From the NCBI RefSeq assembly GCF_030272615.1, contig NC_081413.1, positions 19,602,285 to 19,666,284 of the forward strand: a DNA stretch of 64,000 bases, read 5' to 3'. This DNA is from Cryptomeria japonica (lineage: Eukaryota; Streptophyta; Pinopsida; Cupressales; Cupressaceae). A program made the position numbers and the translations under genes. The notes below the pieces were generated by a model that worked only from the letters and a program-made list of their open reading frames with translations, was not told where the DNA came from and ran no database searches. Below are positions 23,101 to 34,480 of this stretch, piece after piece. Position 1 is the stretch's first letter. Every line of letters starts with the position of its first letter.

Positions 23101-24176
23101 TTAAGTAGGCCCCCAAGGCTTGGTACGCCAAGATGGATTCCTTTCTTCTCTCCACAGGGTTCACTAGGTGTCATTCCGATCTGAATGTCTACATTTTGTG
23201 ACAGGATGACTCTCACTTGATACTTGTGCTTTATGTTGATGACTTGATCATTACAGGGAGTACTTCATCCATCATTAGCAGGGTCAAATTTGCTTTGCAT
23301 GATAGATTTGCTATGACTGACTTGGGTCTTTTGTACTACTTTCTCAAGATAGAGATTTCACAGTCACCTTCCAGGATTACACTATCACAGCCCAAGTATG
23401 CTCTTGATCTACTTGCACGCTTTCATATGGTTGATTGTAAGCCTACCCTAACTCCCTCTCTTTCAGGAGTCAAGCTTGAGGCTCAGTGTTCTTCTCCACC
23501 AGTTGATGCCACTTTGTATCATCAGCTTGTGGGTAGTGTCATCTACTTGACTCACACATGCCCTGATATTTTATTTGCAGTTGGCATGGTTTCCCTCTTC
23601 ATGCAGGATCCACATGAGCTTCATTGGAAAGCTACCAAATGCATCCTTCATTACATCCAGGGTACACATCACTATGGGATTCACTATGTAGCAGGCACAA
23701 GACTTCTCTTGGTTGGTTACACAGACTTTGATTGGGCTGGTGATCTTGGTGATCATAAGTCTACTTCTAGTTACAGTTTTTACCTTGGTTCGGGCCCCAT
23801 TTGTTCGTAGAGCAAGAAGCAACATGCTATTTCTCTCTCTTCGACTGAGGCTGAGTATTGAGGCGCTGTTAATGCAGCGACTGAGACCATTTGGTTCCAG
23901 TAGATTCTCATAGAGTTTGGATTCACCACTCCACGACTGACAGTTCTACATTGTGACAATCAGAGTGCTATTGCAATCTTGAAGAACCCGGTCCAGAACC
24001 AACAGACCAAACACATCGAGATTCATATGCACTATATCTGTGACCTCATCCAGGAGCAGGTCATTGATTTGCAGTATTGTCCTACAGTAGAGCAGGTTGC
24101 TGACATATTCACCAAACCTTTCACTGAGAGTAAGTTCCAGCAGTTGCGAGCTCTCTTGGGGGTGCGAGATGTGTAG
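20124..24176 (+). pseudogene. Copia C gag-pol polyprotein
   Basis: One frame of 1,351 codons, about a dozen internal stops, no frameshift. The start is taken at MSPNKFPSLTPHNYASWK (20124) because it opens the conserved gag N-terminus. Order: gag; zinc knuckle CAYCKKYGHDEHRC (about 20920); aspartic protease WILDSGASYHM (about 21120); GAG-pre-integrase LWHERFGHLN; integrase with VHDDVAGP, LRTDNGRE and GVAECKNRT; RT with [12 protein letters not shown] and catalytic LYVDDLIITGS (about 23225); RNase H ending in ADIFTKPFTESKF. Stops such as PQ*NGV, FS*VAG, LK*APK and EY*GAV sit where relatives have Gln, Gln, Gln and Arg. The protein would form the particle, copy the RNA and integrate the DNA. This copy is dead but well preserved. 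Confidence 0.95.
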
Positions 24177-24450
24177 GGGGGGTCAGCTGACTTCTCCTTC
24201 CTCTCTTATGGGGGGGACTTTTTTCTCTTTGAGGTTTTGTCCTTCTTCTTTGAGAGTCTTTTGTACATTCATCTCTCTTTTGGGGGGAAGTTTTTTCCCA
24301 CTGGATTTTCTCCCTTTCTCTGTTTGTGAGATATTGCATTGCATAGTTTTGCTTGCATTTGCATATTGTACATGGGTACCTATCATGGCCTAGTAGCCGG
24401 GACCCGTCTTGCATTGTTGACTTGAGTCTTCATTCCCCTAAGTTGCACTT

Positions 24451-24459
24451 AAGGGGGGG
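24451..24459 (+). promoter_or_regulatory. Polypurine tract of Copia C
   Basis: aaggggggg directly before the 3' LTR. The 24177-24450 interval between pol and this tract is T-rich, with several ggggg runs and no gene. Confidence 0.85.
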
Positions 24460-24907
24460 TGTTAGTGTAAATAAATATTCATTTTGGATATTATTACACT
24501 TACTTAAGTTAACTTAGGATAATGCATCTCTTCATAGTTTGGATTTGAGACACTTAGGGAAGTGTGCACATAGGGATAGAACTTGTAGGAGAAATTCCAC
24601 CTTTTGTGGTCTTATTTTTCTGTTACACTCCACATTCGGTGGGTCATCCACCTCTTGTGGAATATTATATTATTTCTCCTACCTACCCTTAGTATTTCTT
24701 ACCTACTCTTGTTTCTCATTGAGCCACATGTCATATTTGTGTGCTCATACATCCATATGGCCTTGCCTATATAAGCAGGCCTCTATTCATTGTATTGTTT
24801 AATCTAGTTGATCATTTTGCTTATTGATGAGAATATAGTTTGATCTTGTCATTCTATTGTCTCTTTTATGCTTTTCATTGTGCCCTTGATCTTGGCAAAA
24901 TCCTACA
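24460..24907 (+). repeat. 3' LTR of Copia C
   Basis: 448 bp, tgttagtgtaaataaat to gcaaaatcctaca, followed by the target copy attat. Confidence 0.95.
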
Positions 24908-25267
24908 ATTATGAATGGCGAACCAATCTCAGGTAGATCAATAACAAGCCATGATGGGAATGGGTAAGTTTATTATGAATGGATAGATTGTGTGTGTGTG
25001 CAAAGTGAAAGGATGAAAGTGAATCCTGAAGGAGGGAGGAGCAATGTCTCTATGCATGGCTCTAGTGACCCAATTTTCACCATGGTACTTGCCCAGGGCA
25101 CCACCGAAGTGGTTTTCACCATTGGACGAAATTATTTCTCTTTACTTTTTTTGATTTTTCAATGTTTTTTTGTGTCACAAGGTGCCTGTTTGCCAGGTTT
25201 TCACCAAGTAATAATTTTTTTGTTTTATAATTTTTTTTGTATGTTTGAATTAGGATATTGCGAAGAG
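24908..25267. other. Gypsy internal spacer between Copia C and integrase end
   Basis: Continuation of the gypsy sequence interrupted at 18110. Contains a short tgtgtgtgtg run (24989-24998) and T-rich tracts. No gene seen. Confidence 0.6.
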
Positions 25268-28200
25268 CTATGTGTAAAACCTATGAAGGTGCATGTTGTT
25301 GATAGGATCCTCTAAAGGTTCACCCTCTGTGGTTGAGAGCTGATATGTACCAAATCCATATGTTGCTGTAATGATGTAAGGACCAAGCCAGTTTGGTTCA
25401 AACTTGCCCTTCTTCTCTCCATCTTGTTGATTTTTGGGGTTTTCTCTGAGAACCAAATCACCTACCTCAAATGTGCAAGGCTTGACTTTATGATTGTAGC
25501 CGCGACTCATTCATTGTTGATAAGCCTTGAGATGATTAAAAGCAGTTTGTCTTCGTTCATCCAATAGTTCAAGTTCTTGTAAGCGAGAGACCCTATAGTC
25601 TTCATCACTGATGATGTTTTGCAAGGAGAGTCATAAAGAGGGTAGCTTGACCTCAATAGGCAAGATGGCTTTAGCACTGTAGACAAGTGAATAGGGTGTA
25701 GCTCCTATAGGTGTGCAAACACTTGTGCAGTAGGCCCAAAGTGCGGGATTAAGTTGGATATGCCAATTATAGCCAACGTCATCGACTATCTTTTTTAAGA
25801 TTTTAAGGATTGTTTTATTAGACACCTCAGCTTGACCATTACCTTGATGGTAATAAGGTGTGGAGAAATGATGGGAAATATGGAAGCGATCACAGAGTTC
25901 ATGAACATCCTAATTTTTGAAGGGACGCTCGTTATCGATGATAATAGAAACAGGAATACCGTATCGACAAATGATATAATTGACAATGAAGGTAGCAATT
26001 TGTTTTCTAGTGAATTGCATGAGAGGCATGGCTTTGATCCATTTTGTGAAATACTCTGTGGTAGTGATAATAAATTTATGACCATTGGAAGAAGGAGGGT
26101 GAATCTTGCCTATGAGATTGAGTCCCCACTGACAAAAAGGCCAAGGAGTCGTAATTGGTTGAAGTTCTTGTGCTGGCGCATGGATGAGGTCTCCATGAAG
26201 TTGACACTACTTACATTTCCTAACAAACTGATATGAGTCTTTTTCCATATTGGGCTAGTAATATCCAGTCCTGATGAATTTCTTGGCTAAGGTAGGACCA
26301 CTAGAATGTGGGCCACATATCCCTTCATGTACTTCATGTAACGCAATCTGAGCTTCATTGCTTTCCAAACATCTAAGAAGAATGCCATCTAGACCTCGAT
26401 GGTATAGGATATTAGCTAAAATGATGTATCGAGAAGATTGGTGAATGAAAGTGCGACGTTGGTTATTGGATAGATCAGGAGGTAGGGTATTGTCACGAAG
26501 GTATGTGAAAATGGAACCGTATAACTGGGACTTAGGACCGACAACACATATTATCTTAGTAGGAGTGATTTCATATTAAGGAACCAAAAGGTTATCCACC
26601 AAGAACTCATAGCAGGTCTCATTCGGAGGTAGATCGATTAGTGAAGCAATTGTAGCCATGGCATCTATGGCTTGATTCTGCTCTCTTGGTATCTGCTCAA
26701 AGTCTATCTTTGTGAAATGTTGTTTCAGGTCATCCACCATTCTTTTGTATGGCATTAATTTATCATCCTTTGTTTGGTAGTCATCAGTTGCTCGATGGAT
26801 TACAAGTTGAGAGTCCCCAAAAACACGAAGTTCCTGGATTTTCCACTGAACAACAATCTATAATCCTATTGTTAATGCCTCATATTCCGCTACATTATTA
26901 GTGCAAGGAAATGATAAGCGGTATGATTTTGGTATGGAATCCCCTTGAGGAGTTATAAAGAGGATGCCAGCTCCTGCCCCATCCTGTGTGTGTGAGCCAT
27001 CAAAGTATAGTTGCCATGGTTTCGCGTGTGACACTATTAAAATGGATTCATCTAGAAATTCTGAATGTAGAGGAACATCATCTATCATGGGAGCATTCAC
27101 TAACTGATCTATAATAGCTTGTCCTTTTATTGCTTTTCTATCCACATACTCGATGTAGAATTCACTCAGGAGCATCACCCATTTGGCTAGTCGCCTAGTA
27201 AGTGTTGCTTTATTGAGAAGGTATTTCAATGGATCGATCCTTGCAACCAACTTAGTCTTATGAGTTAGCATGTAATGTCATAATTTCTATGAAGAAAAGA
27301 CCACGGTGAGACATGCGCGCTCAATTGGTGTGTACTTTAGCTCATATCCCACCAATGTGCGACTGATGTAATAGATTGCCTTTTCTTTGCCTTCAACAAC
27401 TTGTTGTGCTAAGAGTACCCACAGTGCTATTGAAGTAGCTGATATGTATAGTAATAAAGGCTAATCTAGAACTGGTGGCATCAAAACTAGCGGATTCAGA
27501 AGATAATCTTTGAGTATTTGGAAAGCCTATTGACAATTATCATCCCATTTGAATTTGATGTTTTTATGTAGCAAGTGCTGAAAGGGATTACACTTATCTA
27601 CAAGTTGTGCTATGAATCTTCATATGGACTAGAGTCTCCCTTGTAAAGATCGAAGCTGACTGATGTTTCGTGGTGGTTGCATCTCTAGGATGGCCTTGTT
27701 TTTTGCTAGATCGGCTTCAATTCCTCTTTTTGATACAATAAATCCTAGGAGCTTCCTGGAGGTTACTCCAAAGACACATTTCTTGGGGTTTAATCTTACT
27801 TTGTATTTTTCCAACCGATCAAAGATGACTGAAAGTATGTCCAAATCTGTATCTCTGTCTACTAATTTGCCCAAGAGGTCGTCAACATAATCTTCCATAG
27901 TAACGTGCATGAGATCATGAAAGATAGTAGTCATGGCTCTTTGATATGTAGCGCCTGCATTTTTTAGCCCAAAGGGCATGACATTCCAGTAGAAGGTTCC
28001 CCAAGGACAAGTGAATGTTGTTTTGTGCTAGTCTTCGGATGCCATTTTTATTTGATTGTAACCAGAGAATCCATCCATCAAGGATAACATCGCATGACCT
28101 GCTGTGAGATTGACAATCAAGTCAATATTTGGTAACGGAAAATAATCCTTAGGACAAGCTTTGTTGATGTCTCTAAAATTTGTACATATTCTGATGCTAC

Positions 28201-30493
28201 GATCTAGTTTATTGACAAGCACTACATTGGAGATCCATTCAACATAATCAATTGGGCGTATGAATCCCACATCCAATAATTTCTCAAGCTCTACTTTGAC
28301 TAGTAATGCCACTTGTGGATGCATCTTTCTTAATTTCTGTTTCACTGGTTTTGCCCCTGGTTTAACTGTCAAATGGTGTATTACCAAATCTGGATCCAAT
28401 CTAGGCATATCAGCGTATGACCATGCAAAGTTGATTTGTCGTTCTGTGAAGAAACTTATGAATTTTGACCTTTTTGACTCTTGCAAAGATTGAGCCAAGA
28501 ATATGTTGTGTGGAACTTCTTCTGTACCAATGTTTGTTTTGATAGTCTCCTCTACCAACATGGATGACTTTTCCTCATATGATGCTGGGAGAATGTCGAG
28601 CCTTCCATCTTCGGGTGCCTCAGAGAGGTTTTCACCCTCATATACGTCCTTTCTTTTTACTTTTTTTGGGTTAGACAACGCCACAGTGTAGTTTTCACCA
28701 TAAGACCCTTGGTTTGTTTTTATTTTTATATTTTTGTGACTAGAAGGCCTGACACCCTCACTGAAATATGCCATGCTATTGAGTTCTATAGTGTATCCCA
28801 CTTTATGGTCCTTAGGGGGAAGATCATCTTGTATGCCAAGATAGTCAATAAAAGCTTCATCATTTTGGAATGTGTCAAACTGTGTAGGTCCTTTAGGATC
28901 CCAATCAATAAGTTGGTGGTGGACAAGTGGAAGGCCTTTGATGTCTTCGAAGTTAGTGGGGCTAAGAGTGAAGATGCAGTTATATTCTGGTATGTCGAGG
29001 TAGTTATTGAGGTCATCGTTGGAACTCTCCTCAGTAGTCTTGATTGTGAATGAATCCAAATTATCATCACTAGTAGCACATTCTGGGATAGGTGTTCTCA
29101 TTCTATGTGATTTCAACCTACGACCTAGAGACAAGGACTGTGCGGAATCCTCAGGGGTTGTTTCTTGACCAACTTTGAATTTTTTATAAAATTCCTCTTC
29201 TTCCGTGGGTTCATCTGGTTCTTTGAATGTCTCAATGAGCTTGTAGTCACTGGAGGATTTGTCTGAACCCCATTCCCATTCATTGGAGTCTGTGGAATAG
29301 CAATTTTCTTGTTGAATTTTGGCAGCTTTGATTTGTAATGCTTCTTTTGTCTTTTGAGTATGAACCTTGGAAGTCATGAAACCAACTCCTTTGGAGCATT
29401 CCTTTTTGAATGTCAATTCAGGTTGTAAAGGTTCAATGATGCCTTCCTTTCTTAACCCAAGAGGACTTTTGCCATCATACCCAAATGTTTGTAGAATCTT
29501 GAACCCTTTGCCATACCTCTCACATGGTAAACTGATGTGATCTTGTACATCATTTTCAAGGTCTTTGTAAAGCATTTTGTATAAGTCTTCTTCTTCCAGT
29601 TCACCCCATTTTTGGAAGATTGTAGGATCCCATTCAAGTGTAATGATAGATACCCGTTTAGTATGATGTGGTCGTCCATATTCTTTTGGTGAATTCATGA
29701 CTTGTTGTAAGTACATGGTCTGATTCAAAGTGTATTCATCCATGCCCTTGTCCTGGAACTTCCCTTTAAGCTCACCTTATTTTTATGTTGAAGGTTTTAA
29801 TGATTCGGGATCAATGTATGCAAAAGAAGGAACCGCTTCATGATTACTTGGAATGATCATCTCAGTTTTTGATCTCAAGTTATTGCAATATATGAATGGA
29901 TTAGGATCACCATTAACTATTATTTCAACTCCATTATGGGGAAACTTAATGCATTAGTGATATGTAGATGGGACTACCCTCATTTCATGAATCCAAGGAT
30001 GTCTTAGCAATATGTTGTATGTGAGCTCCAAGTCTAGAACTTGACAAACCACATCCTTTGTAACCGGCCCAACTCTGAGAGGTAAGGTGACTGTGCCTTT
30101 GGATGAATGCTCTTCGTCATCATATGCCTTGATGGTGATTTTGTTTCTAGAATTCATAGCTTTATCAGAATATCCCAATTGTTTAATAGTGCTCAATGTA
30201 CAAATGTTTAGACCTACTCCTCCATCTATCAGGACTTGTTTTGTGCGATGTTTGTGTATGAAGGCTTTAATGTGTAATGGTGCACTATGTGGCTAACTTA
30301 TGGAGGCGTCATCAGCTTCTATGAATTTAAGAGAGTGTGGAATGGAAAGGTATCCCACCATGGCTTGAAACTGGTCCACGTTCAGATCAGTAGGAATGGC
30401 AGTGTCTCTCAAGATTTTGTCAAGAATAGCTTTATGTGCGGGGGACATGCGTAAAAGCTCAAGGATGGAAATAAGCGCGGGTATTTTTCCTAA
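25268..30493 (-). pseudogene. Gypsy pol: protease, RT, two RNase H domains, integrase
   Basis: One frame, continuous with most of gag, broken only by stops. Protease: VLIDGGVGLNICTLSTI (about 30230). RT: VGFIRPIDYVEWISNVV, FRDINKACPKDYFPLP, then the catalytic MEDYVDDLLG (about 27900). RT-linked RNase H remnant follows (YYISRTLVGYELKYTP). A second RNase H is at about 27060-26870: WQLYFDGSHTQDGAGAGI and CTNNVAEYEALTIGL. Integrase: zinc-binding H/H and CSKCQLHGD region, IIIDNERPF, HFSTPYYHQGNGQAEVSNK, and a C-terminal segment LGPYIITATYGFGTYQL. Stops include ED*HKTTF, SI*RFIAQL, SS*KL*HYML, YY*PNMEK and YQQ*MSRG, where relatives have Gln, Arg, Gln and Arg, Trp and Arg. The dual RNase H supports Tat assignment. 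The product acted in reverse transcription and integration. Confidence 0.95.
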
Positions 30494-31463
30494 CTATTCT
30501 ACAAGGTCATACTCAGGCTTGGTTGATGAAGAAGTGGTATTTTTAGCTAGAGCACCTTGCAAAGTGAATTTACCTCGATGGGTTGTAACATGACATTCAG
30601 ATTTAGGTTCAGGGGAAGATCCAATTCCTTTCAGAATGATCTTGGGTCTCTGGGTAGAATTCTCAGGCCTTTTGTCCTTGATGATAATGGTAGAGACATA
30701 ATTGTCCATTGAAATGTGATTGATGGTTGAATCATAGTTATAAGATGCTCTGGTATAGTTGGTTTTGTCATCTGTGGCTTTAGTTTTTCCCTTGTCATGC
30801 TTTGGGAATGGTTCCTTAAACATTTCATGTTCTTGATTGGATGAGTGTCCTTCAATCTCAATGTCACCTCTATCAATGAGATCTTGTATGTGATTGAGTA
30901 TATTTTTTTGCATAAGACTTCCATAATGGTCTGCAAAGGTGAGTATCATATGCTTGACCATGTGTGTATGGGACCTTTGGTTTTTGAAACAAAGATGATG
31001 GTGATTCATGCACCATATGTGGTCCACTATTGCCTCCACTATTAGGCCTCCTTTGATCCATGTTGGAGTGAGTTTGTTGCAAAGGTCGATTTTCCATTAT
31101 TTGAGACATGTCAAAATCATGAGGTATCTTGGCTCCACTTTGTGCCATCACTTGTAGAAAGTATTGTCTATCACTCCTCATTATTTCCTCAACCAATCGA
31201 TTAAAATGAGGATTCATAATGGTGTCTTCCACTTCTACTAAATGTACCGAAAAGTTGTCCATATTGTCATTGTGTGTATCATTATTGTTTGTAGTTTCCA
31301 TGTTCTCAACATTTGGAATGTTTCTATAGGCATCCATGTTAGGTAATGTAGTATGATCAGAACTGAAAAAGATATCATTGTCATACTCATAGGAGCTCAT
31401 GTTTGTGGATTCTTGAACCTCTTTAGCTTCTCTCCTAGATTTTTGGGAATGGGTTTCAACCAT
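30494..31463 (-). pseudogene. Gypsy gag
   Basis: Starts MVETHSQKSRREAKEV at 31463, an acidic/Asn-rich N-terminal region. VPYTHGQAYDTHL and, in the next frame, FADHYGSLMQKNILNHIQDLI are consecutive parts of one domain, so a single frameshift lies near 30945. From there the frame is the same as pol. HNIQDL-type sequence followed by DRGDIEIEGH is typical of Tat gag proteins as I remember them. The first stop after that is DLVE*LGKI, TAG in a Gln context. Gag forms the particle and binds the RNA. The gag/pol border is arbitrary because it is one polyprotein. Confidence 0.85.
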
Positions 31464-31944
31464 GAACTAGGTATTGACCAAGATGTGTGAGACTAGATGA
31501 AAATGGAAAGAGTATGGAAGACCAGGAGTTGGATGGAATGTAAATGAATCTGAGGTGTACTCGCAATGTCCAAAATGTGAGACCAAGTATGTATGTAGTA
31601 GAGTAGGTTTGGCTTCCAAAGAGAGGATAGGTTCTCTTGATGAGGTAAGTTGACCTTGACTCTAAGTAAGACCAAATGAGACCCAAAGGTGATAGACCTT
31701 GCCGAGGGACCACTTAGCAAAATGTTGTTGTATGTAATGTGTTGACAAAGTATGATGAGGACAAGTAAGTGACCTTTTGACTCAAGTTTAGACAAATGTG
31801 AATGCAATGTAAGGTGTAAAGAAATGATGGACTGTGTGAGACCCAAAGATAGGTTGAATGCTAGATGAAAACCCTAGAGAAATAACCTAGAAAGCTTAAG
31901 AATTTTGAAATTGACTGTGTTTGTTTGCTAGACTGTAAAAGTTT

Positions 31945-32150
31945 TTCAATACTGAACATAGACGTGCCTGTATACTGCACAGAAGTGATTTCCTGACACA
32001 AACGTGGTTATGTTTAACACAGACACGTTTCTGAGATTTTGTAAATGCAATGTTGATTCTGAGAACACAGACGCGTTTCTGCCCTTCACAGATGTGGTTA
32101 TACAACATAGATGCTATTATGTCAGACACAGACGCATTTCTACAAAATTT
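31945..32150 (-). repeat. Cluster of gcgtctgtg motifs, gag-pol leader
   Basis: Plus-strand words cacagacacgtttctg, cacagacgcgtttctg, cacagatgtggttat and cacagacgcatttcta recur about every 25-35 bp. In gag-pol sense they read gcgtctgtg. Confidence 0.75.
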
Positions 32151-33339
32151 GTACAAGTTTTTCCAATCTGTGAAGTTGTTTTATTGTGACCAAATCTGAC
32201 TGTTTGACTATTTTTTCGTGACAAGAGGACACCATGTTGATGATGGCTCAATTTTTGCAAGTGTCTAGACTCGAAAATATGACTCAAAGAAAGTGTGTCG
32301 TTCGATGTAAAATTGTTTTGCATACACTTGAAGACACAATGTTTTGCTGTTTGGTCTTGAATGTTTTGAATGTTTAAAATAAGTCAAGCACAATTCTTAT
32401 CGCTGGCCAAGACAATAGTTGTTGATCCCACATGAGGTTTTACCCCCGAGGTTACACTATTTAGAGCGGATACTTAGATGCTTGACCTCACTGGCTCCAC
32501 CCTCAGCACTCACTTCTTGGGTCAGCCAAGCATCAGTCCCCATGAAAACTCCCCGTGGCAAACTTTGAATCTCTACTAAGAACCGTATGTGTGTGGGCCA
32601 CTACTAGAGGTCCGACCTCCTACCCCAACAACTAGAAGGATTTGGGCTTCTAAAACAAAAAGGTGCTAGTAAGGGCATCCTCTCATGTGGCCATACATGT
32701 GGCACTTTCAGCTCTGTAAATACAGAAGGCTCCTAGCCGGTAGGGGTTATGCCCTACAAATTATCAAATAAATTTGATCAAATGGGTTTATGGGGAGACA
32801 TAGTGTCGGTATGAACTAATCAGCACATGTTATCCATAGTTTTCACCATGAATACAGTTGTTTATAGTGGTTCAGAAAAGGTGGGTTTTCCTCGCTACCA
32901 CTTGGGTTGTTCTCTTCTCACTAGTAGTCCTAATGACCACACGGGAAGACAGGCCCTCTAAAGATGAAACAAAAAGAGCCTATTGCTCAAGACACAAAAG
33001 ACAATGATTCAGTTTTAGTGCACCAATTGAAGTGTTTGCTAGTCTATGAAAATAAGGCACACAATAAAAATCAAAAAACCTTCCCTAGGACCTACAACAA
33101 AGATTTATTAGTAATTTGGATGGTTTCAAATGATCACCCCTTCCTGCAAGCACACAAGTTAGGTAAATTTTAGATCCAAAAGACTTTGTGAAATGGGGGC
33201 CTTCGACAAACGATTTTGCTTTCAAGACAAGCTGCACCAATTTCATTAGCTAGATCTAAAGATGTTAGCTCAAAATAAACCAGATCTAAAAAATTGAATG
33301 ACTAAAAACTTGAATCAATAAAAATCCAAAATGCAAAAT

Positions 33340-33620
33340 AAGTGTACACAGATGCGGTTACCATAAACACAAACATGACTTTTGGATGCAAATGTGCCTG
33401 AAAATCACATAGACACGGTTCTAGAATGCAGATGCGGCTTCTAGACACAGATGCGCCTGAAAATCCCATAGACATGATTAGGGATCACAGACGCAATTTC
33501 TGGAATCTGCAAAAAAAAAAAACTGTCAAGGGTGCAGACACGATCCCAGATGTTGCAGATGCAACAAAAAACTAAAAACGTGATCTGAAAGTATGCAAAC
33601 GCGAAAATATTGAAATGTTG
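33340..33620 (-). repeat. Second cluster of gcgtctgtg motifs near the primer site
   Basis: Words such as cacagatgcggtta, cacagatgcgcctgaaa, catagacacggtt and cacagacgcaattt recur across about 280 bp, starting just downstream of the primer site in gag-pol sense. Confidence 0.75.
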
Positions 33621-33693
33621 TCAGAAATGTCAGATTTGCAACTTCAAAACACTAAATTTGCAACAAGGAGGTTAAATGCAAAAAGGGACAAGA

Positions 33694-33711
33694 GTCCCAC
33701 CGGGTGTGCCA
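33694..33711 (-). promoter_or_regulatory. Probable gypsy primer binding site
   Basis: In element sense, TGGCACACCCGGTGGGAC begins three bases after the 5' LTR end. The position and the TGG start fit a tRNA-primed site; I cannot name the tRNA from the sequence alone. Confidence 0.6.
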
Positions 33712-33714
33712 AAA

Positions 33715-34480
33715 TGTATACAACAATAATGATATTGAAAGACTAAATGAATTCAACCACAAAACCCTAGGCTAACAACAACAAAGATCCACCATAACAT
33801 ATGAAGATTACCTAAGACAATGCAAATCAAATGAAATCACAAAGATTATACCATCACATGTCCAATAGGGTTTGAATCTCCATTCTTCCTATCTCCATTG
33901 ATCTTGCTTCATATATTTGCTCTCAGATTTTATGTGCACAAGAGCTCAACAAAAAACAGAATGTGGCTGCAAGTAGGATCGCATATGAAAAGCGTAGTGT
34001 AGTCCAGTATATAAATTGATTAGCCAGGTAGTGTTGATAATGAAGGAAGCATCTCCTTATATAGAAGACACTATATGAAATGAAGGGATAAGATTGAGAG
34101 GTGTAAAAAGAGGTTGGCTATGATTAAAGGGTAGGTAGAGGAAATAATAAAATAATGACTGGGGTACGTAATGTAGGAATTAAGAGATGAATGACATGTG
34201 TCATGGGTAGAAAAGGTTAATGAATTAATTAAATAAATAAAGATTTATTTAATTAATAAAAGAAGTGGGATAATTAAATAAATAAGATATTTATTTAATT
34301 TAGGAAAAGTGGAATTTAAATAAATAAATGTATTTATTTAAATAAGAAATAAGGGTAGAAGAGGATAAATGAATTAATTAAATAAATAAAGATTTATTTA
34401 ATTAATAGAAGAATTAGGCTTAGATAATTAAATAAATAAAATATTTATTTAATTAGACTAGACAATTTTAGGTGTCTACA
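33715..34480 (-). repeat. 5' LTR of the gypsy element, full length
   Basis: 766 bp; in element sense it begins TGTAGACACC and ends GTTGTATACA. The part near 34210-34450 is dominated by aattaaataaata palindrome-like blocks. Followed by the target copy TACAC (34481-34485). Confidence 0.93.
34057..34063 (-). promoter_or_regulatory. TATA box in the gypsy 5' LTR
   Basis: Reads tatataa on the minus strand (within cttctatataaggag), about 340 bp before the LTR end in element sense. Conserved in the 3' LTR at 13229-13235. Confidence 0.65.

Larger units (their letters stand above)
18111..24907 (+). mobile_element. Copia C, complete element nested in the gypsy
   Basis: LTRs at 18111-18556 and 24460-24907 flank a canonical primer binding site, a long leader, one gag-pol frame and a purine tract. 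The 5-bp target duplication ATTAT is exact (18106-18110 and 24908-24912). The LTR pair differs at about 13 positions plus a 2-bp indel, mostly transitions. The first dinucleotide of the 5' LTR is TA instead of TG. Size is about 6.8 kb. Its LTR shows no visible similarity to the kb-long LTRs of the other Copia elements here, so it belongs to a different family. Confidence 0.96.
31464..33693 (-). other. Gypsy 5' leader
   Basis: About 2.2 kb between the primer site and gag, no supported gene. It holds two clusters of cacagacgcg-like words (31945-32150 and 33340-33620) and a more GC-balanced stretch (32400-32760). Short open frames on either strand lack domains. Confidence 0.6.
12872..34480 (-). 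mobile_element. Tat-like Ty3/gypsy retrotransposon with antisense PMD gene
   Basis: Paired LTRs (12872-13565 and 33715-34480) enclose, in minus-strand order, a primer-binding-like site, a long leader, gag, protease, RT, RNase H, a second RNase H, integrase, then an antisense PMD gene next to the 3' LTR. The second RNase H after the RT-linked one and extra antisense ORFs are known traits of the Tat lineage of plant Ty3/gypsy. TACAC flanks both sides (12867-12871 and 34481-34485). Gene X reads in frame across the insertion when the element is removed. Copia C (18111-24907) is inserted between integrase and PMD. Without Copia C the element is about 14.8 kb. The 3' LTR lacks about 100 bp of its inner end. 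Confidence 0.9.

Noticed and set aside
18190-24802. Two near-identical small genes at 18190-18453 and 24539-24802
   Set aside because: They are the same chance open frame in the two LTRs of Copia C.
31456-31846. A protein gene upstream of gypsy gag
   Set aside because: Two overlapping frames in different phases with no domain; the position is the element leader.
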